A stretch of 64,000 nt of DNA from an uncultured Bacteroidales bacterium (GTDB taxonomy: Bacteria; Bacteroidota; Bacteroidia; Bacteroidales; Paludibacteraceae). The position numbers and the translations under genes were made by a program. The DNA lies in NCBI GenBank assembly GCA_902798965.1, contig CADBYS010000015.1, positions 1 through 64,000 of the forward strand, written 5' to 3'. This document shows positions 1 through 7,810 of the stretch, one piece after another; the first letter of the stretch is position 1, and each line of letters begins with the position of its first letter. Under the pieces are notes generated by a model. That model was not told the DNA's origin. It worked only from the letters and a program-made list of their open reading frames with translations, and made no database searches.

Positions 1-153
1 GCCATATTCTTGACCGTGGATGCCTATCGTGACGCGACAAAGTTCTACGAGAAGAACGGCTTTGATTATTTTACAACGTTAGATGTATTAGATAACACCC
101 GCCTGATGTATTTCGATTTGAAAGACATTAAAGATCAGCTAAAATCTAAATAA
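1..153 (+). CDS. GNAT N-acetyltransferase, C-terminal part (cut by window edge)
   Basis: The reading frame is open from base 1 and ends at TAA 151-153, giving 50 residues. The segment VDAYRDATKFYEKNGF followed by a beta strand ending RLMYFDLK is the usual end of a GNAT fold: the helix with 'A..FYEKNGF' and the last strand. GNAT proteins move an acetyl group from acetyl-CoA to an amine; the substrate cannot be read from this part. The start and acetyl-CoA loop lie outside the window. A strong terminator follows about 130 bases downstream. Confidence 0.75.
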   Translation, partial: AIFLTVDAYRDATKFYEKNGFDYFTTLDVLDNTRLMYFDLKDIKDQLKSK

Positions 154-285
154 CCATCCCCTCTCCAAGACATGAAGGAGTGCAACGAAACGCACTACGA
201 ATGCAGCGCCCGATTAGTCCCCACTACGAGGAAATAGCGCAAACATAGAATAAAATTGCAGAGAACCGTCTTTGAGAATACAGTA

Positions 286-315
286 AGCGAGTGCCCCATC
301 ACTCGCTTTTTTTTT
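286..315 (+). terminator. Intrinsic terminator
   Basis: Perfect 8-bp stem AGCGAGTG / CACTCGCT with a 6-base loop is followed by nine T residues. It would end the transcript of the partial GNAT gene. Confidence 0.85.
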
Positions 316-478
316 CGACCATTGTCTCGGATATTATCTGAGTCTCCTTCACTCTCTCACACTTTCTTATCTCTCTTCGTTTGAACGATTATTACACACA
401 TCTTTGTATCTTGATTGATATTTTTATCTCTCGCTTTGCGAGAATGCCCGTCACCTTTTTTATTTTTTCTTTCATTTA

Positions 479-510
479 TTTGCATATATCATTTTTTTTT
501 CGTAACTTTG
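479..510 (+). promoter_or_regulatory. Bacteroidota-type promoter of the alpha/beta hydrolase gene
   Basis: TTTG at 479-482, a 20-nt spacer and TAACTTTG at 503-510 match the -33/-7 consensus of Bacteroidota housekeeping promoters. Confidence 0.75.
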
Positions 511-529
511 CGCCGTGAACGACGCAAAG
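506..529. promoter_or_regulatory. 24-bp near-palindrome at the transcription start (operator or 5' hairpin)
   Basis: Arms CTTTGCG (506-512) and CGCAAAG (523-529) are perfectly complementary, and the centre CGTGAACG is almost symmetric. The left arm overlaps the last five bases of the -7 box, so a dimeric regulator bound here would cover the promoter; alternatively the transcript begins with a hairpin. A second copy with an even more symmetric centre lies at 10912-10935. Confidence 0.55.
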
Positions 530-538
530 AACGAGAAA

Positions 539-1660
539 ATGAAAAAACTATTTATCCTTGCATTGGCAGCAATCGGATTTGCTGCGTGCAGTAATCCAAA
601 TGAGAAAATGAATAAATGTGAAAATGATTCATGGGACAAAGTCTTCCCGCTTAGTGAAACGGTAAGCCACAAAAAGGTATCCTTCCAAACCCAATACGGC
701 TTTACGTTGGTTGGAGATTTATACCAACCGAAGGGACTGAGTGACCAAGTACCAAGTACCAAATACGCCGCTTTAGCGGTGTCGGGTCCTTTCGGCGCAA
801 CGAAAGAGCAGAGTTCTGGCTTGTATGCGATGAAGATGGCAGAGCGCGGGTTTGTGGCTTTGGCTTTTGATCCGTCCTTCACAGGTGAGAGCTCGGGCGA
901 GCCGCGTCGTACGGCATCGCCGGACATCAATACAGAAGACTTCATGGCAGCGGTGGATTATCTAAGCAAACTGCCGGAAGTGGATGCTGATAAAATGGGT
1001 ATTATTGGTATCTGCGGCTGGGGAGGTATAGCGCTCAACGCTGCTGCGGCTGATACGCGTATCAAAGCGACGGTGGCCTCCACGATGTACGACATGACGC
1101 GTGTATCGGGTAACGGTTATTTTGATTCCGCGGACAATGAGTCGGCACGTTACGAAGCACGTCAGGCTTTGGCAGCGCAACGTTTGTCTGATCCGCAAGC
1201 TATGGCAGGCGGTGTGATTGACCCGCTGCCGGACGATGTGCCGCAGTTCGTCAAAGACTACCACGATTACTACAAGACCCCGCGCGGCTACCATACGCGC
1301 AGCGGCAACTCGAATGACGGATGGCGTGTCATCGGCACGCAGGCTTATGCCAACAGCCGTTTCCTGTACTACATCAACGAGATTCGTTCTGCTGTTCTGA
1401 TCATGCACGGCGAGAACGCGCATAGCCGTTATTTCGGCGAAGCGGCATACCATTACATGGTGGACGGCAAGGCGGAAGGCTACAAAACCGTGGTGGCACC
1501 AAATCCCCGTCCCGAGAACAAAGAGCTGCTCATCATTCCGGATGCCTCGCATTGCGACCTCTATGACGGCGGCTTTACCGAACCGGCAGGCAAAGGCGAA
1601 CCCAAGAACCTCATCCCGTGGGACAAATTAGCGGACTTCTTCAACAAAAATCTAAAATAA
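539..1660 (+). CDS. Alpha/beta hydrolase lipoprotein (dienelactone hydrolase-like)
   Basis: A 373-residue exported hydrolase of unknown substrate. The start at 539 is chosen because it opens a lipoprotein signal peptide ending in the lipobox FAAC; an in-frame GTG at 515 lies inside the palindromic leader and would spoil the signal. Typical alpha/beta hydrolase elements follow: the first strands around 'YGFTLVGDLYQPKG', a nucleophile elbow GIIGICGWGG near residue 160 with Cys in the nucleophile position, as in dienelactone hydrolases and YcjY-like proteins, and a late 'DASHCDLYDGG' segment carrying the likely catalytic His. The flavoprotein gene follows after 9 bases, suggesting one operon. 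Confidence 0.8.
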   Translation: MKKLFILALAAIGFAACSNPNEKMNKCENDSWDKVFPLSETVSHKKVSFQTQYGFTLVGDLYQPKGLSDQVPSTKYAALAVSGPFGATKEQSSGLYAMKMAERGFVALAFDPSFTGESSGEPRRTASPDINTEDFMAAVDYLSKLPEVDADKMGIIGICGWGGIALNAAAADTRIKATVASTMYDMTRVSGNGYFDSADNESARYEARQALAAQRLSDPQAMAGGVIDPLPDDVPQFVKDYHDYYKTPRGYHTRSGNSNDGWRVIGTQAYANSRFLYYINEIRSAVLIMHGENAHSRYFGEAAYHYMVDGKAEGYKTVVAPNPRPENKELLIIPDASHCDLYDGGFTEPAGKGEPKNLIPWDKLADFFNKNLK

Positions 1661-1669
1661 ATTGCAGAT

Positions 1670-2203
1670 ATGAAAGTCGTTGTTATTTCTACGAGTCTCC
1701 GGGCGGGATCGAACAGCCACGCTTTGGCGGAGCAGTTTGCAGAAGGTGCCAAGAGTGCCGGACATGAAGTGGAGTTGATCTCGCTGCGCGGCAAAGAGAT
1801 TAAGTTCTGTATCGGTTGTCTCAAGTGTCAAGAGACAGGCGCGTGCGTGTTCAAGGACGATGTGCCGGCAATCATGGAGAGTGTGCTCCATACGGATGTC
1901 GTTTGCTGGGCGACGCCGATCTATTACTATGAGATGGCAGGTCAGATGAAGACACTCATCGACCGTATGAACGCCATGTATCCGAAGGACTACAAGTTCC
2001 GCGACATATATCTGCTGACGACCGCAGCAGAGGACGAGGAGTATACCCCAAAACGTGCCGAGAGCGGTTTGCAAGGATGGATTGATTGCTATGAGAAGTG
2101 CTCGCTCAAAGGGCATTTGTTCTGTGGCGGCGTGAATGATCCGAAAGAGATCGCCGGTCACGCCAAACTTCAAGAGGCATACGAGTTAGGCAAAAATATC
2201 TGA
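1670..2203 (+). CDS. NAD(P)H-dependent FMN reductase / flavoprotein
   Basis: A 177-residue cytoplasmic flavodoxin-fold protein. The N-terminus VVISTSLRAGSNSHALAEQF is the FMN phosphate-binding loop of the NADPH-dependent FMN reductase family (S-x-R-x-x-S-N). The CIGCLKC motif near residue 47 is the compact cysteine cluster seen in iron-sulfur flavoproteins and many Bacteroidota flavin reductases. 'WATPIYYYEMAGQMKTLIDR' is the second conserved flavin-binding region. It probably reduces flavins or quinone-like compounds with NAD(P)H; the acceptor is not evident. It lies 9 bases after the hydrolase gene and is likely co-transcribed with it. Confidence 0.85.
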   Translation: MKVVVISTSLRAGSNSHALAEQFAEGAKSAGHEVELISLRGKEIKFCIGCLKCQETGACVFKDDVPAIMESVLHTDVVCWATPIYYYEMAGQMKTLIDRMNAMYPKDYKFRDIYLLTTAAEDEEYTPKRAESGLQGWIDCYEKCSLKGHLFCGGVNDPKEIAGHAKLQEAYELGKNI

Positions 2204-2324
2204 TAAAACCGCAGTAAAACGACAATTTGGCGTAGGAATAGACAAATTGGCAGATACAAACAGTTTGGCACACTTATTGCCTCTCTTCGGGTGTAAATGC
2301 AAGTATTTTTTTATTTCTATACGT

Positions 2325-2918
2325 ATGAAAACGAGTACTAAAATTTGGATGTGTATTGCGGGTGTAGCACTCGTAGCACTCGGCGTAATGTGTATCCTTT
2401 GCCCCGGGACCACATTGTTAAGTCTGGCTTGGGTATTTGGTTTGATGTTCTTCCTCGGCGGTTGCACGGAGATGGCAGCCTGGTCGGCTACACGCGGGTT
2501 TATCCCCATGAGCGGACTGATGTTCCTTTCGGCTTTGCTGCAGATTATCCTCGGCGCAGTCATGGTCTTCCATCCGGCTCCATTAATGGTGGCACTGCCG
2601 TTCATTTTTGCTTTCTGGCTTCTCTTCGAAGGAATCAACCTTGCCATCAGTTCGTTCGATTTCAAGCGTGTCGGTTTCCACCGCTGGTGGATTGTTTGCT
2701 GCTTTGGTGTACTGGCGGCATGCTTCGGCGTGTACTGCCTCGTTAACCCGAATGTGAGTGCAGAGACCATCGCTTGGTTCGTCGGCCTGGGTATCATCCT
2801 CGACGGTATCGGCAACTGGGTCAAAGTAGCGGTTGTCAACAAAGTGGAGAAACGCTTCGTCAAACTGCATGACCGTCTCCGCGAAGTAACGGACATCGAT
2901 TGGGAAGAGGTAAAATGA
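2325..2918 (+). CDS. HdeD family membrane protein (DUF308)
   Basis: A 197-residue integral membrane protein with about six hydrophobic segments arranged as three repeated helix pairs. The 'CPGTTLLSLAWVFGL...GG' and 'NPNVSAETIAWFVGLGIILDG' segments are the repeated signature of HdeD/DUF308, in E. coli an acid-resistance membrane protein. The start at 2325 gives the normal short cytoplasmic N-terminus; the ORF extends 26 codons upstream but that part looks untranslated. Its TGA overlaps the ATG of the thioesterase gene (ATGA), implying translational coupling. Function here is unknown; a stress-related role is only a guess. Confidence 0.8.
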   Translation: MKTSTKIWMCIAGVALVALGVMCILCPGTTLLSLAWVFGLMFFLGGCTEMAAWSATRGFIPMSGLMFLSALLQIILGAVMVFHPAPLMVALPFIFAFWLLFEGINLAISSFDFKRVGFHRWWIVCCFGVLAACFGVYCLVNPNVSAETIAWFVGLGIILDGIGNWVKVAVVNKVEKRFVKLHDRLREVTDIDWEEVK

Positions 2919-3709
2919 ACCAATACACCCATCGTTATTCGCTTACTGCGGCGGATATGGACACGCGTTACAGGATGACACCGAATGCCGTGTTGCTCTA
3001 TTATCAAGATTGTTGGGCACGCTATATGGCGTGCCTGCATCTTGCTGCTTTTGATGTGGTGAAACAGAACCGTATCTGGGTTATTACTGAGTTCAACGCG
3101 TGGTTTGAAAAGCAAACGGCTCTTTGGTCGGATGACATCGAGGTGACCGTTTGGAACAGCGAAGTGGGGGCGCTACGGCTCTATGCCGAGTTCCGTGTAC
3201 GTCGGTTAGATGGAATAGAAGTGGCGCATGGCTACGGCTGTTGGACGTTATTGGACGCCGAAGCACATCGTCTTGCGCCGATGACGCCATTCCAACCGCA
3301 GATTCCTGTACTGCCCGAGATGACCTCCGAGACCCACAAGAAACGCCGTTTCCCGACGGATGGTACACCGCTTCAGCAGATTGAGCATCGTGTTAACCCC
3401 ATTAACCTCGATTTCAACGGACATGTCAATAACCGCACGTACCTTAGTATCGCCATGCAGTCGGCGGACGAGGCATTCATGGACGCACACGCGATTAGAT
3501 GCCTGGCTATCCACTGGCTCAAGGAGACGTTCTTAGGTGACACGCTCACCTGCCGCTTAACCTTGCTGCCCAACGAGACCGAAGAACCTGTCTTTCACTA
3601 TCTTCACACGATTGTTCGCAACGATGCCGAGACCGCCGCACAGGTCTATTCCGAGTGGATTCCGCGTACGGAGCAGATAGATGTCTCGGTTCATGCATCG
3701 AGAAAATAA
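2915..3709 (+). CDS. Acyl-ACP thioesterase (FatA/FatB type)
   Basis: A 264-residue double hot-dog thioesterase that releases fatty acids from acyl carrier protein. The N-terminal hot-dog has the 'YRMTPNAVLLYYQDCWARYM' helix and 'WVITEFNAWFEKQ'. The C-terminal hot-dog has 'NPINLDFNGHVNNRTYLSIAM', the D-x-N-x-H-V-N-N-x-x-Y catalytic region typical of the family. The start is set by the ATGA overlap with hdeD, preceded by GAAGAGG, one of the few purine-rich stretches in the window resembling a ribosome binding site. The longer in-frame start is unlikely. Confidence 0.88.
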   Translation: MNQYTHRYSLTAADMDTRYRMTPNAVLLYYQDCWARYMACLHLAAFDVVKQNRIWVITEFNAWFEKQTALWSDDIEVTVWNSEVGALRLYAEFRVRRLDGIEVAHGYGCWTLLDAEAHRLAPMTPFQPQIPVLPEMTSETHKKRRFPTDGTPLQQIEHRVNPINLDFNGHVNNRTYLSIAMQSADEAFMDAHAIRCLAIHWLKETFLGDTLTCRLTLLPNETEEPVFHYLHTIVRNDAETAAQVYSEWIPRTEQIDVSVHASRK

Positions 3710-3740
3710 TAGTTTAAACACTGAATCAGGAAAAGACAAA

Positions 3741-4586
3741 ATGAACTCTATGAAAAGTAACAAAGTCATTCTCCTTACCGGAGCCAGTAGCGGCATCGGC
3801 TATGACACCGCGGTTGCGCTGGCGCAACAGGGACACAAAGTGTATGCGGCAGCCCGCCGTGTGGAGCGCATGGAGCCGCTTCGTGGGTACGGCATCGTGC
3901 CGCTGAAGATGGACGTGACCGATGAAGCATCGATGCAGGAGGGCGTGAAGACGCTTCTGGATGCAGAAGGACGTATCGATGTACTCATCAATAATGCCGG
4001 TTACGGCTATTTCGGAGCGGTGGAAAACGTACCGATGGACGATGCCCGTAACCAGTTGGATGTCAATGTGTTTGGTCTCGCGCGGCTCTGCCAGTTAGTG
4101 CTGCCGACGATGCGTGCCCAGCATAGCGGACGCATCATCAACACGGCTTCGGTAGCCGGCAGAGCGGTATTCTATTACGGCGGATGGTATCACGTATCCA
4201 AATATGCCGTGGAGTCGCTGAGCGATGCGTTGCGTATGGAACTCAAGCCGTTCGGCATTGATGTGGTCATCATTGAGCCGGGCGCTATCAAAACCAACTG
4301 GGGCATCATCGCCGCCGACCACCTGACCGAGACCTCCAAAGGGACAGCCTACGAAGAGACAGGTACGATGATGGCGAATAACCTCAGGAACATGTACCTC
4401 TCCAATATGATCTCTGATCCGGCAGTCGTACGCAAAGCCATCGTTCGCGCCGTCAATGCCCGTCGTCCTTGCACCCGCTATCGTATAGGCCGAATGGCAA
4501 ACGCCATCGTTTTCTTCCACTGGCTGCTGCCCACACGCTGGTGGGATGCTTTCCTCCGTCTCATGGGCAAACGTAAATTGATGTAA
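3741..4586 (+). CDS. Short-chain dehydrogenase/reductase
   Basis: A 281-residue classical SDR. TGASSGIG near residue 14 is the NAD(P)-binding loop, NNAG the structural motif, and a Ser about 13 residues before YHVSK with Tyr and Lys completes the catalytic set. ARR after the second strand suggests NADPH use. The C-terminal extension with 'NARRPCTRYRIGRMANAIVF' resembles the 'oxidoreductase, SDR' subgroup found beside AraC regulators and flavodoxins in Bacteroidota. The start at 3741 follows AGGAAAAG; an earlier in-frame start would overlap the thioesterase. The substrate is not evident. Confidence 0.88.
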   Translation: MNSMKSNKVILLTGASSGIGYDTAVALAQQGHKVYAAARRVERMEPLRGYGIVPLKMDVTDEASMQEGVKTLLDAEGRIDVLINNAGYGYFGAVENVPMDDARNQLDVNVFGLARLCQLVLPTMRAQHSGRIINTASVAGRAVFYYGGWYHVSKYAVESLSDALRMELKPFGIDVVIIEPGAIKTNWGIIAADHLTETSKGTAYEETGTMMANNLRNMYLSNMISDPAVVRKAIVRAVNARRPCTRYRIGRMANAIVFFHWLLPTRWWDAFLRLMGKRKLM

Positions 4587-4602
4587 ATCCCTTTGGCCTC
4601 CA

Positions 4603-4749
4603 ATGCAACCCATTGAGTTTGCGGACATATTATCCACGGACTTGCAACTCGCTCACACGGGTTATCTGACGCACGCTTTGTGCTTGGAGGGAACAGCGAC
4701 GTTGCTTTTCAACGGCGCGTCGTTCCCTTTGCACCGTAATTCAAATTAA
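4603..4749 (+). pseudogene. AraC-family regulator, N-terminal remnant
   Basis: A 48-codon ORF. Residues such as 'LQLAHTGYLTHALCLEG' and 'ATLLFNGASFPLHRN' look like the start of the N-terminal sensor domain of Bacteroidota AraC-type regulators. No DNA-binding domain follows, and the stop TAA (4747-4749) shares its last base with an ATG leading into the flavodoxin gene. This is best read as the 5' stub of a regulator removed by a deletion joining it to the flavodoxin start. A genuine small protein cannot be excluded. Confidence 0.5.
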
Positions 4750-4754
4750 TGGTT

Positions 4755-5345
4755 ATGAAAAAGATTTTATTCACCTTGCTTGCGGCACTTACATTAACAG
4801 GCTGCAACGCACAAAACAAAAATGAACAAATGGTAAATCACAAATGTTTGGTAGTCTTCTTCTCTCATGCCGGAGAGAACTACTCGGTGGGAAACATCAA
4901 AGTGGGTAATACGAAGATTGTTGCCGATTATATCAGCGAACTGACCGGAGCGGACCAGTTTGAGATTGTGACGCACAAATACGACGGAATGGCTTACACG
5001 CCGCTGACCGAACTGGCACAGGAGGAAGCCCGCAACAACGAGCGTCCGGCGTTTGAAGGCAAACTGGAGAATTTGGACCAATACGACATCATCTTCATCG
5101 GCGGACCGATCTGGTGGGGTACTTACCCGCAAGTGATGTTCACGTTCTTCGACACGTACGACCTGAACGGCAAGACCATTTATCCGTTCACGACGCACGA
5201 AGGAAGCGGTCTCGGCAATGTGATGAGCGACATCCGCAAAGCGTACCCAAACGCCGACGTGAAGCCCGGTTTTAGCATCTACGGTCACGAGGTGCGCACG
5301 AACAAAACAAAAGTAGAGAAATGGATTAAAGGACTTAATATCTAA
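4755..5345 (+). CDS. Flavodoxin-family lipoprotein
   Basis: A 196-residue lipoprotein: MKKILFTLLAALTLTGC ends in a lipobox, then a flavodoxin fold. 'LVVFFSHAGENYSVG' is the FMN phosphate loop, 'DIIFIGGPIWWGTYPQVMFTF' the 3/4 flavin-contact region, and 'PFTTHEGSGLGN' the second contact loop. This is the secreted flavodoxin type common in Bacteroidota, next to SDR and AraC genes. Start 4755 is preferred because it opens the signal peptide directly; ATG 4749, overlapping the remnant's stop, would add two residues. It likely carries electrons or reduces quinones outside the inner membrane. Confidence 0.87.
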   Translation: MKKILFTLLAALTLTGCNAQNKNEQMVNHKCLVVFFSHAGENYSVGNIKVGNTKIVADYISELTGADQFEIVTHKYDGMAYTPLTELAQEEARNNERPAFEGKLENLDQYDIIFIGGPIWWGTYPQVMFTFFDTYDLNGKTIYPFTTHEGSGLGNVMSDIRKAYPNADVKPGFSIYGHEVRTNKTKVEKWIKGLNI

Positions 5346-5350
5346 TTATT

Positions 5351-5470
5351 ATGAACGAGTTTCGAGTTGACCCGAGGGTGACGACACCCGAAGCGGTAGT
5401 CACCAAAGATGTCCCTGCCAATGCTATCGTTGGCGGTGTTCCGGCGAAAGTGATAAAGATGATTGACTGA
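5351..5470 (+). pseudogene. Hexapeptide-repeat acyltransferase, C-terminal remnant
   Basis: A 39-residue ORF whose last 25 residues (EAVVTKDVPANAIVGGVPAK and onward) are the C-terminal end of LbH/maltose O-acetyltransferase-like enzymes. The first 13 residues do not fit the left-handed beta-helix, and the catalytic His and acceptor loop are missing. A deletion seems to have joined a short leader to the tail of such a gene. Its TGA overlaps the ATG of the next ORF. Confidence 0.6.
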
Positions 5471-5703
5471 TGAAAATTGAGGAAGCAATAATCGACGCGA
5501 AGCGGAGAAACTGCTTTCGCAGGTATGCCATCATGTCGGATGGTCATGGAAAGACGACTGACCAGATAGCCGCTATCAACCGCAATGGTTGGCACATCCG
5601 CAAGGACGGCAAGCCCGTGACGAGTGCACAGGTCTATGCCTGTATTTGCCGTTATCCTTCCATCTTCACTAAAGAGGCAGGCAGAATCTGCGTAATGCTA
5701 TAG
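5470..5703 (+). CDS. Small winged-helix-like protein (HARE-HTH type suspected)
   Basis: A 77-residue basic protein. 'GKTTDQIAAINRNGWHIRKD' followed by 'GKPVTSAQVYACICRYPSIF' resembles the wing and recognition helices of HARE-HTH or related small winged-helix domains, where 'I...G...KDG.PVT..Q' is a usual pattern. The start overlaps the stop of the acyltransferase remnant (TGATG). No other domain is visible. It may be a small DNA-binding or restriction-related protein; the assignment is tentative. Confidence 0.5.
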   Translation: MKIEEAIIDAKRRNCFRRYAIMSDGHGKTTDQIAAINRNGWHIRKDGKPVTSAQVYACICRYPSIFTKEAGRICVML

Positions 5704-5706
5704 ATT

Positions 5707-6222
5707 ATGGAATTTAGACCAATGCGCCGTATTCGGCAGGAACTCCCGAAAGAGGAGTGTGAGAAGATTTTGAGAAATGCCACAGCCGGAGTACTGTCCG
5801 TCTTAGGCGATGGCGGCTATCCGTATGGTGTGCCGATGAGTTTTGTTTATGCAGAGGGAAAACTGTATTTCCATTCGGCGGTTGAAGGGCATAAGTTGGA
5901 TGCCATCGCCAAGGTAGACAAGTGCTCGTTCACGATTATCGACCAAGACGAGATACATCCCGATGAGTACACCTCTTATTTCCGCAGCGTGATTGCTTTC
6001 GGTCGGATTCACCGGCTGGAGAGCATGGAAGAACTTATTCACGGTCTGCGTCTCTTGGGCGAGAAATACAATCCCGGCGACCATGCGGGTTTGCAGCACG
6101 AGATAGGCAAGTCTGTCGCTATGCCCGGCGGCATCAGCCATACGCGTGTGGCAGTTCTATACATGGAGATTGACCACCTGAGCGGCAAAGAGGCAATCGA
6201 GTTAGTAAGAGCACATAAATGA
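5707..6222 (+). CDS. Pyridoxamine 5'-phosphate oxidase-like flavoprotein (NimA-like)
   Basis: A 171-residue split-barrel FMN-binding protein. 'MRRIRQELPKEECEKIL' is the conserved start of the Nim/PNPOx-like subgroup. 'GYPYGVPMSFVYAEGKLYFHSA..GHKLDAI' contains the H-x(6)-K region that contacts flavin phosphate. Proteins of this type bind FMN or heme; some reduce nitroimidazoles, but this cannot be concluded from sequence alone. The last four bases overlap the next start (ATGA), indicating coupling with the acetyltransferase. Confidence 0.85.
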   Translation: MEFRPMRRIRQELPKEECEKILRNATAGVLSVLGDGGYPYGVPMSFVYAEGKLYFHSAVEGHKLDAIAKVDKCSFTIIDQDEIHPDEYTSYFRSVIAFGRIHRLESMEELIHGLRLLGEKYNPGDHAGLQHEIGKSVAMPGGISHTRVAVLYMEIDHLSGKEAIELVRAHK

Positions 6223-6716
6223 CCATGCGACGAATACGCGAAGCCATAATGACCGATATTCCTGCTATCATGCCGGTGATAGATGCAGCACGGGAGATGA
6301 TGCACGCTTCGGGGAACGTGAACCAATGGATCAACGGCTATCCCTCCGAGGAGGCTATCCATGCGGACATAGATCGACATGGTGGCTATGTGGTCACAGA
6401 TGACGGACGGATTGTGGCATACTTCGCCTTCCTGCCTGCTCCCGAACCAACATACGCAAAGATCTATGAAGGTGCATGGTTGAACGATGAACCATACTAT
6501 GTCATCCACCGTTTGGCAAGTTGGCCGGATGTGCATGGAATATGGGATTGCGTGCTCGAATGGGCTTTTGAACGGACACATACGCTTCGCGTAGATACCC
6601 ATCGTGACAATCATATCATGCAGCACAACATCCTCAAGCATGGGTTTACCTACTGCGGAATCATTTATTTACTTTCAGGCGACGAGCGCCTGGCATACCA
6701 AAAGACAATATATTAA
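6219..6716 (+). CDS. GNAT family N-acetyltransferase
   Basis: A 165-residue GNAT protein. 'MRRIREAIMTDIPAIMPVIDAAREMM' is the N-terminal strand-helix, 'YVVTDDGRIVAYFAF' the central strands, 'IHRLASWPDVHGIWDCVLEWAFE' corresponds to the acetyl-CoA region with a weak pyrophosphate loop, and 'LRVDTHRDNHIMQHNILKHGF..CGIIYL' is the C-terminal N-x-x-M-x-x-x-x-x-x-x-G-F signature. Start 6219 overlaps the previous stop; 6225 is equally possible. The acceptor substrate is unknown. Confidence 0.85.
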   Translation: MTMRRIREAIMTDIPAIMPVIDAAREMMHASGNVNQWINGYPSEEAIHADIDRHGGYVVTDDGRIVAYFAFLPAPEPTYAKIYEGAWLNDEPYYVIHRLASWPDVHGIWDCVLEWAFERTHTLRVDTHRDNHIMQHNILKHGFTYCGIIYLLSGDERLAYQKTIY

Positions 6717-6729
6717 GATAAGTTTTCAT

Positions 6730-7656
6730 ATGCAACGAATATGTAATTTCATAGCCAAATGGATGGGAGTAATCGTGCTGATGGTCGCCGCACTAAGTCT
6801 TTTTGTGCCTTCTTCGCTCGCGTGGATAGGCACGTGGGTGATCAATCCGATGTTGGGCGTCATCATGTTCGGCATGGGATTGACCCTTTCGGCGAATGAC
6901 CTCAAGATAGTGCTGAGTCGTCCCAAAGATATCCTCATCGGTTGCCTCACGCAGTTCACCGTCATGCCGCTGTTAGCATGGGCTCTGACCAAGGTTTTCT
7001 CGTTGCCGCAAGAACTGGCGATAGGTGTCATCCTCGTTGGCTGTTGTCCGGGCGGAACGGCATCGAATGTGATCACTTATCTTGCCAAAGGTGACCTGGC
7101 TCTATCTGTGGGCATGACCGCAGCATCGACTTTGCTGGCACCGATACTGACGCCGCTTCTCGTCTGGCTCTTGGCAGGTACGATGGTTGATGTGCATACC
7201 ACGGGAATGTTAATGAGCATCGTCTATATCGTTATTCTTCCTATTGTCTGTGGACTGCTCTGCCAGCGTTTTATACCTAAAGTCACGCAAAGCGTTACGC
7301 CTTACCTGCCTGCGTTCTCATCCCTCGCGGTGGCACTTACCGTCGGCATCGTGGTGTCGCATAACGCCGATCGTCTTCTGACCGCAGGTCTGCTCGTCGT
7401 GCTCGTGGTGATGCTTCATAATCTTTGCGGACTTGGCATCGGCTATCTTGTCGGACGCGTGTTGCGTCTGCAACGTCCGAAGAGCGTGGCACTCAGTATA
7501 GAAGTCGGCATGCAGAACTCCGGTTTGGCGACCTCGCTGGCGGTGATGCATTTTGCCGCTTTCCCCTTAGCCACCATTCCCGGAGCAGTCTTCAGCGTTT
7601 GGCATAATATCAGTGGTGCCATCATAGCACGTATCTATTCACGAAACAGCAAATAA
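6730..7656 (+). CDS. Bile acid:sodium symporter family (BASS) transporter
   Basis: A 308-residue inner-membrane carrier with about nine to ten hydrophobic helices. 'INPMLGVIMFGMGLTL' and 'GVILVGCCPGGTASNVITYLAKGDLALSVGMTAASTLL' carry the two conserved BASS regions, the second with the cross-over motif CCPGGTASN. 'EVGMQNSGLATSLA' is the third conserved block. These are sodium-coupled carriers of organic anions, in bacteria often pantoate, keto acids or steroid-like anions. The start at 6730 gives a normal N-terminus; the upstream extension overlaps the GNAT gene. Confidence 0.92.
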   Translation: MQRICNFIAKWMGVIVLMVAALSLFVPSSLAWIGTWVINPMLGVIMFGMGLTLSANDLKIVLSRPKDILIGCLTQFTVMPLLAWALTKVFSLPQELAIGVILVGCCPGGTASNVITYLAKGDLALSVGMTAASTLLAPILTPLLVWLLAGTMVDVHTTGMLMSIVYIVILPIVCGLLCQRFIPKVTQSVTPYLPAFSSLAVALTVGIVVSHNADRLLTAGLLVVLVVMLHNLCGLGIGYLVGRVLRLQRPKSVALSIEVGMQNSGLATSLAVMHFAAFPLATIPGAVFSVWHNISGAIIARIYSRNSK

Positions 7657-7693
7657 GATTAGGCAAACGGTTAGTGGAGAAAGCGAAAGAGCA

Positions 7694-7810
7694 ATGAAAA
7701 AGTACATTCCTCATATCCTTGGTGCGATATTTGTGCTGGTCATCATCGTTGATCGTCAGTACGAGCGGGATAGTGTGGAATTGGCTAAACAATGCGAATA
7801 TGTTCATTGA
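7694..7810 (+). CDS. Putative single-span small membrane protein
   Basis: A 38-codon ORF starting MKKYIPHILGAIFVLVIIVD: two lysines, then one hydrophobic segment, then a charged tail. It fills the gap between the BASS transporter and the MmcQ gene and overlaps the latter's start by 11 bases, which would allow coupled translation. No family is recognised. It could also be the 5' stub of a lost gene, like the other remnants nearby. Confidence 0.35.
   Translation: MKKYIPHILGAIFVLVIIVDRQYERDSVELAKQCEYVH

Larger units (their letters stand above)
154..538. other. 385-base intergenic region
   Basis: No credible gene is present. It holds a short AGTGC/GCACT hairpin near 178-196, a strong intrinsic terminator at 286-315, a pyrimidine-rich stretch (330-400), a small TCTCGC/GCGAGA hairpin near 429-443, and the promoter and palindromic leader of the next gene (479-538). 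The only ORF of note (171-239, 22 codons) has no supporting signal. Confidence 0.6.

Noticed and set aside
154-300. Possible integron attC site after the GNAT gene
   Set aside because: A GNAT gene followed by hairpin-rich DNA is cassette-like, but no RYYYAAC/GTTRRRY pair or integrase is present; the hairpin is an ordinary terminator.
515-538. Upstream GTG start for the hydrolase gene
   Set aside because: It lies inside the palindromic leader at the expected transcription start and would place charged residues before the lipoprotein signal peptide.
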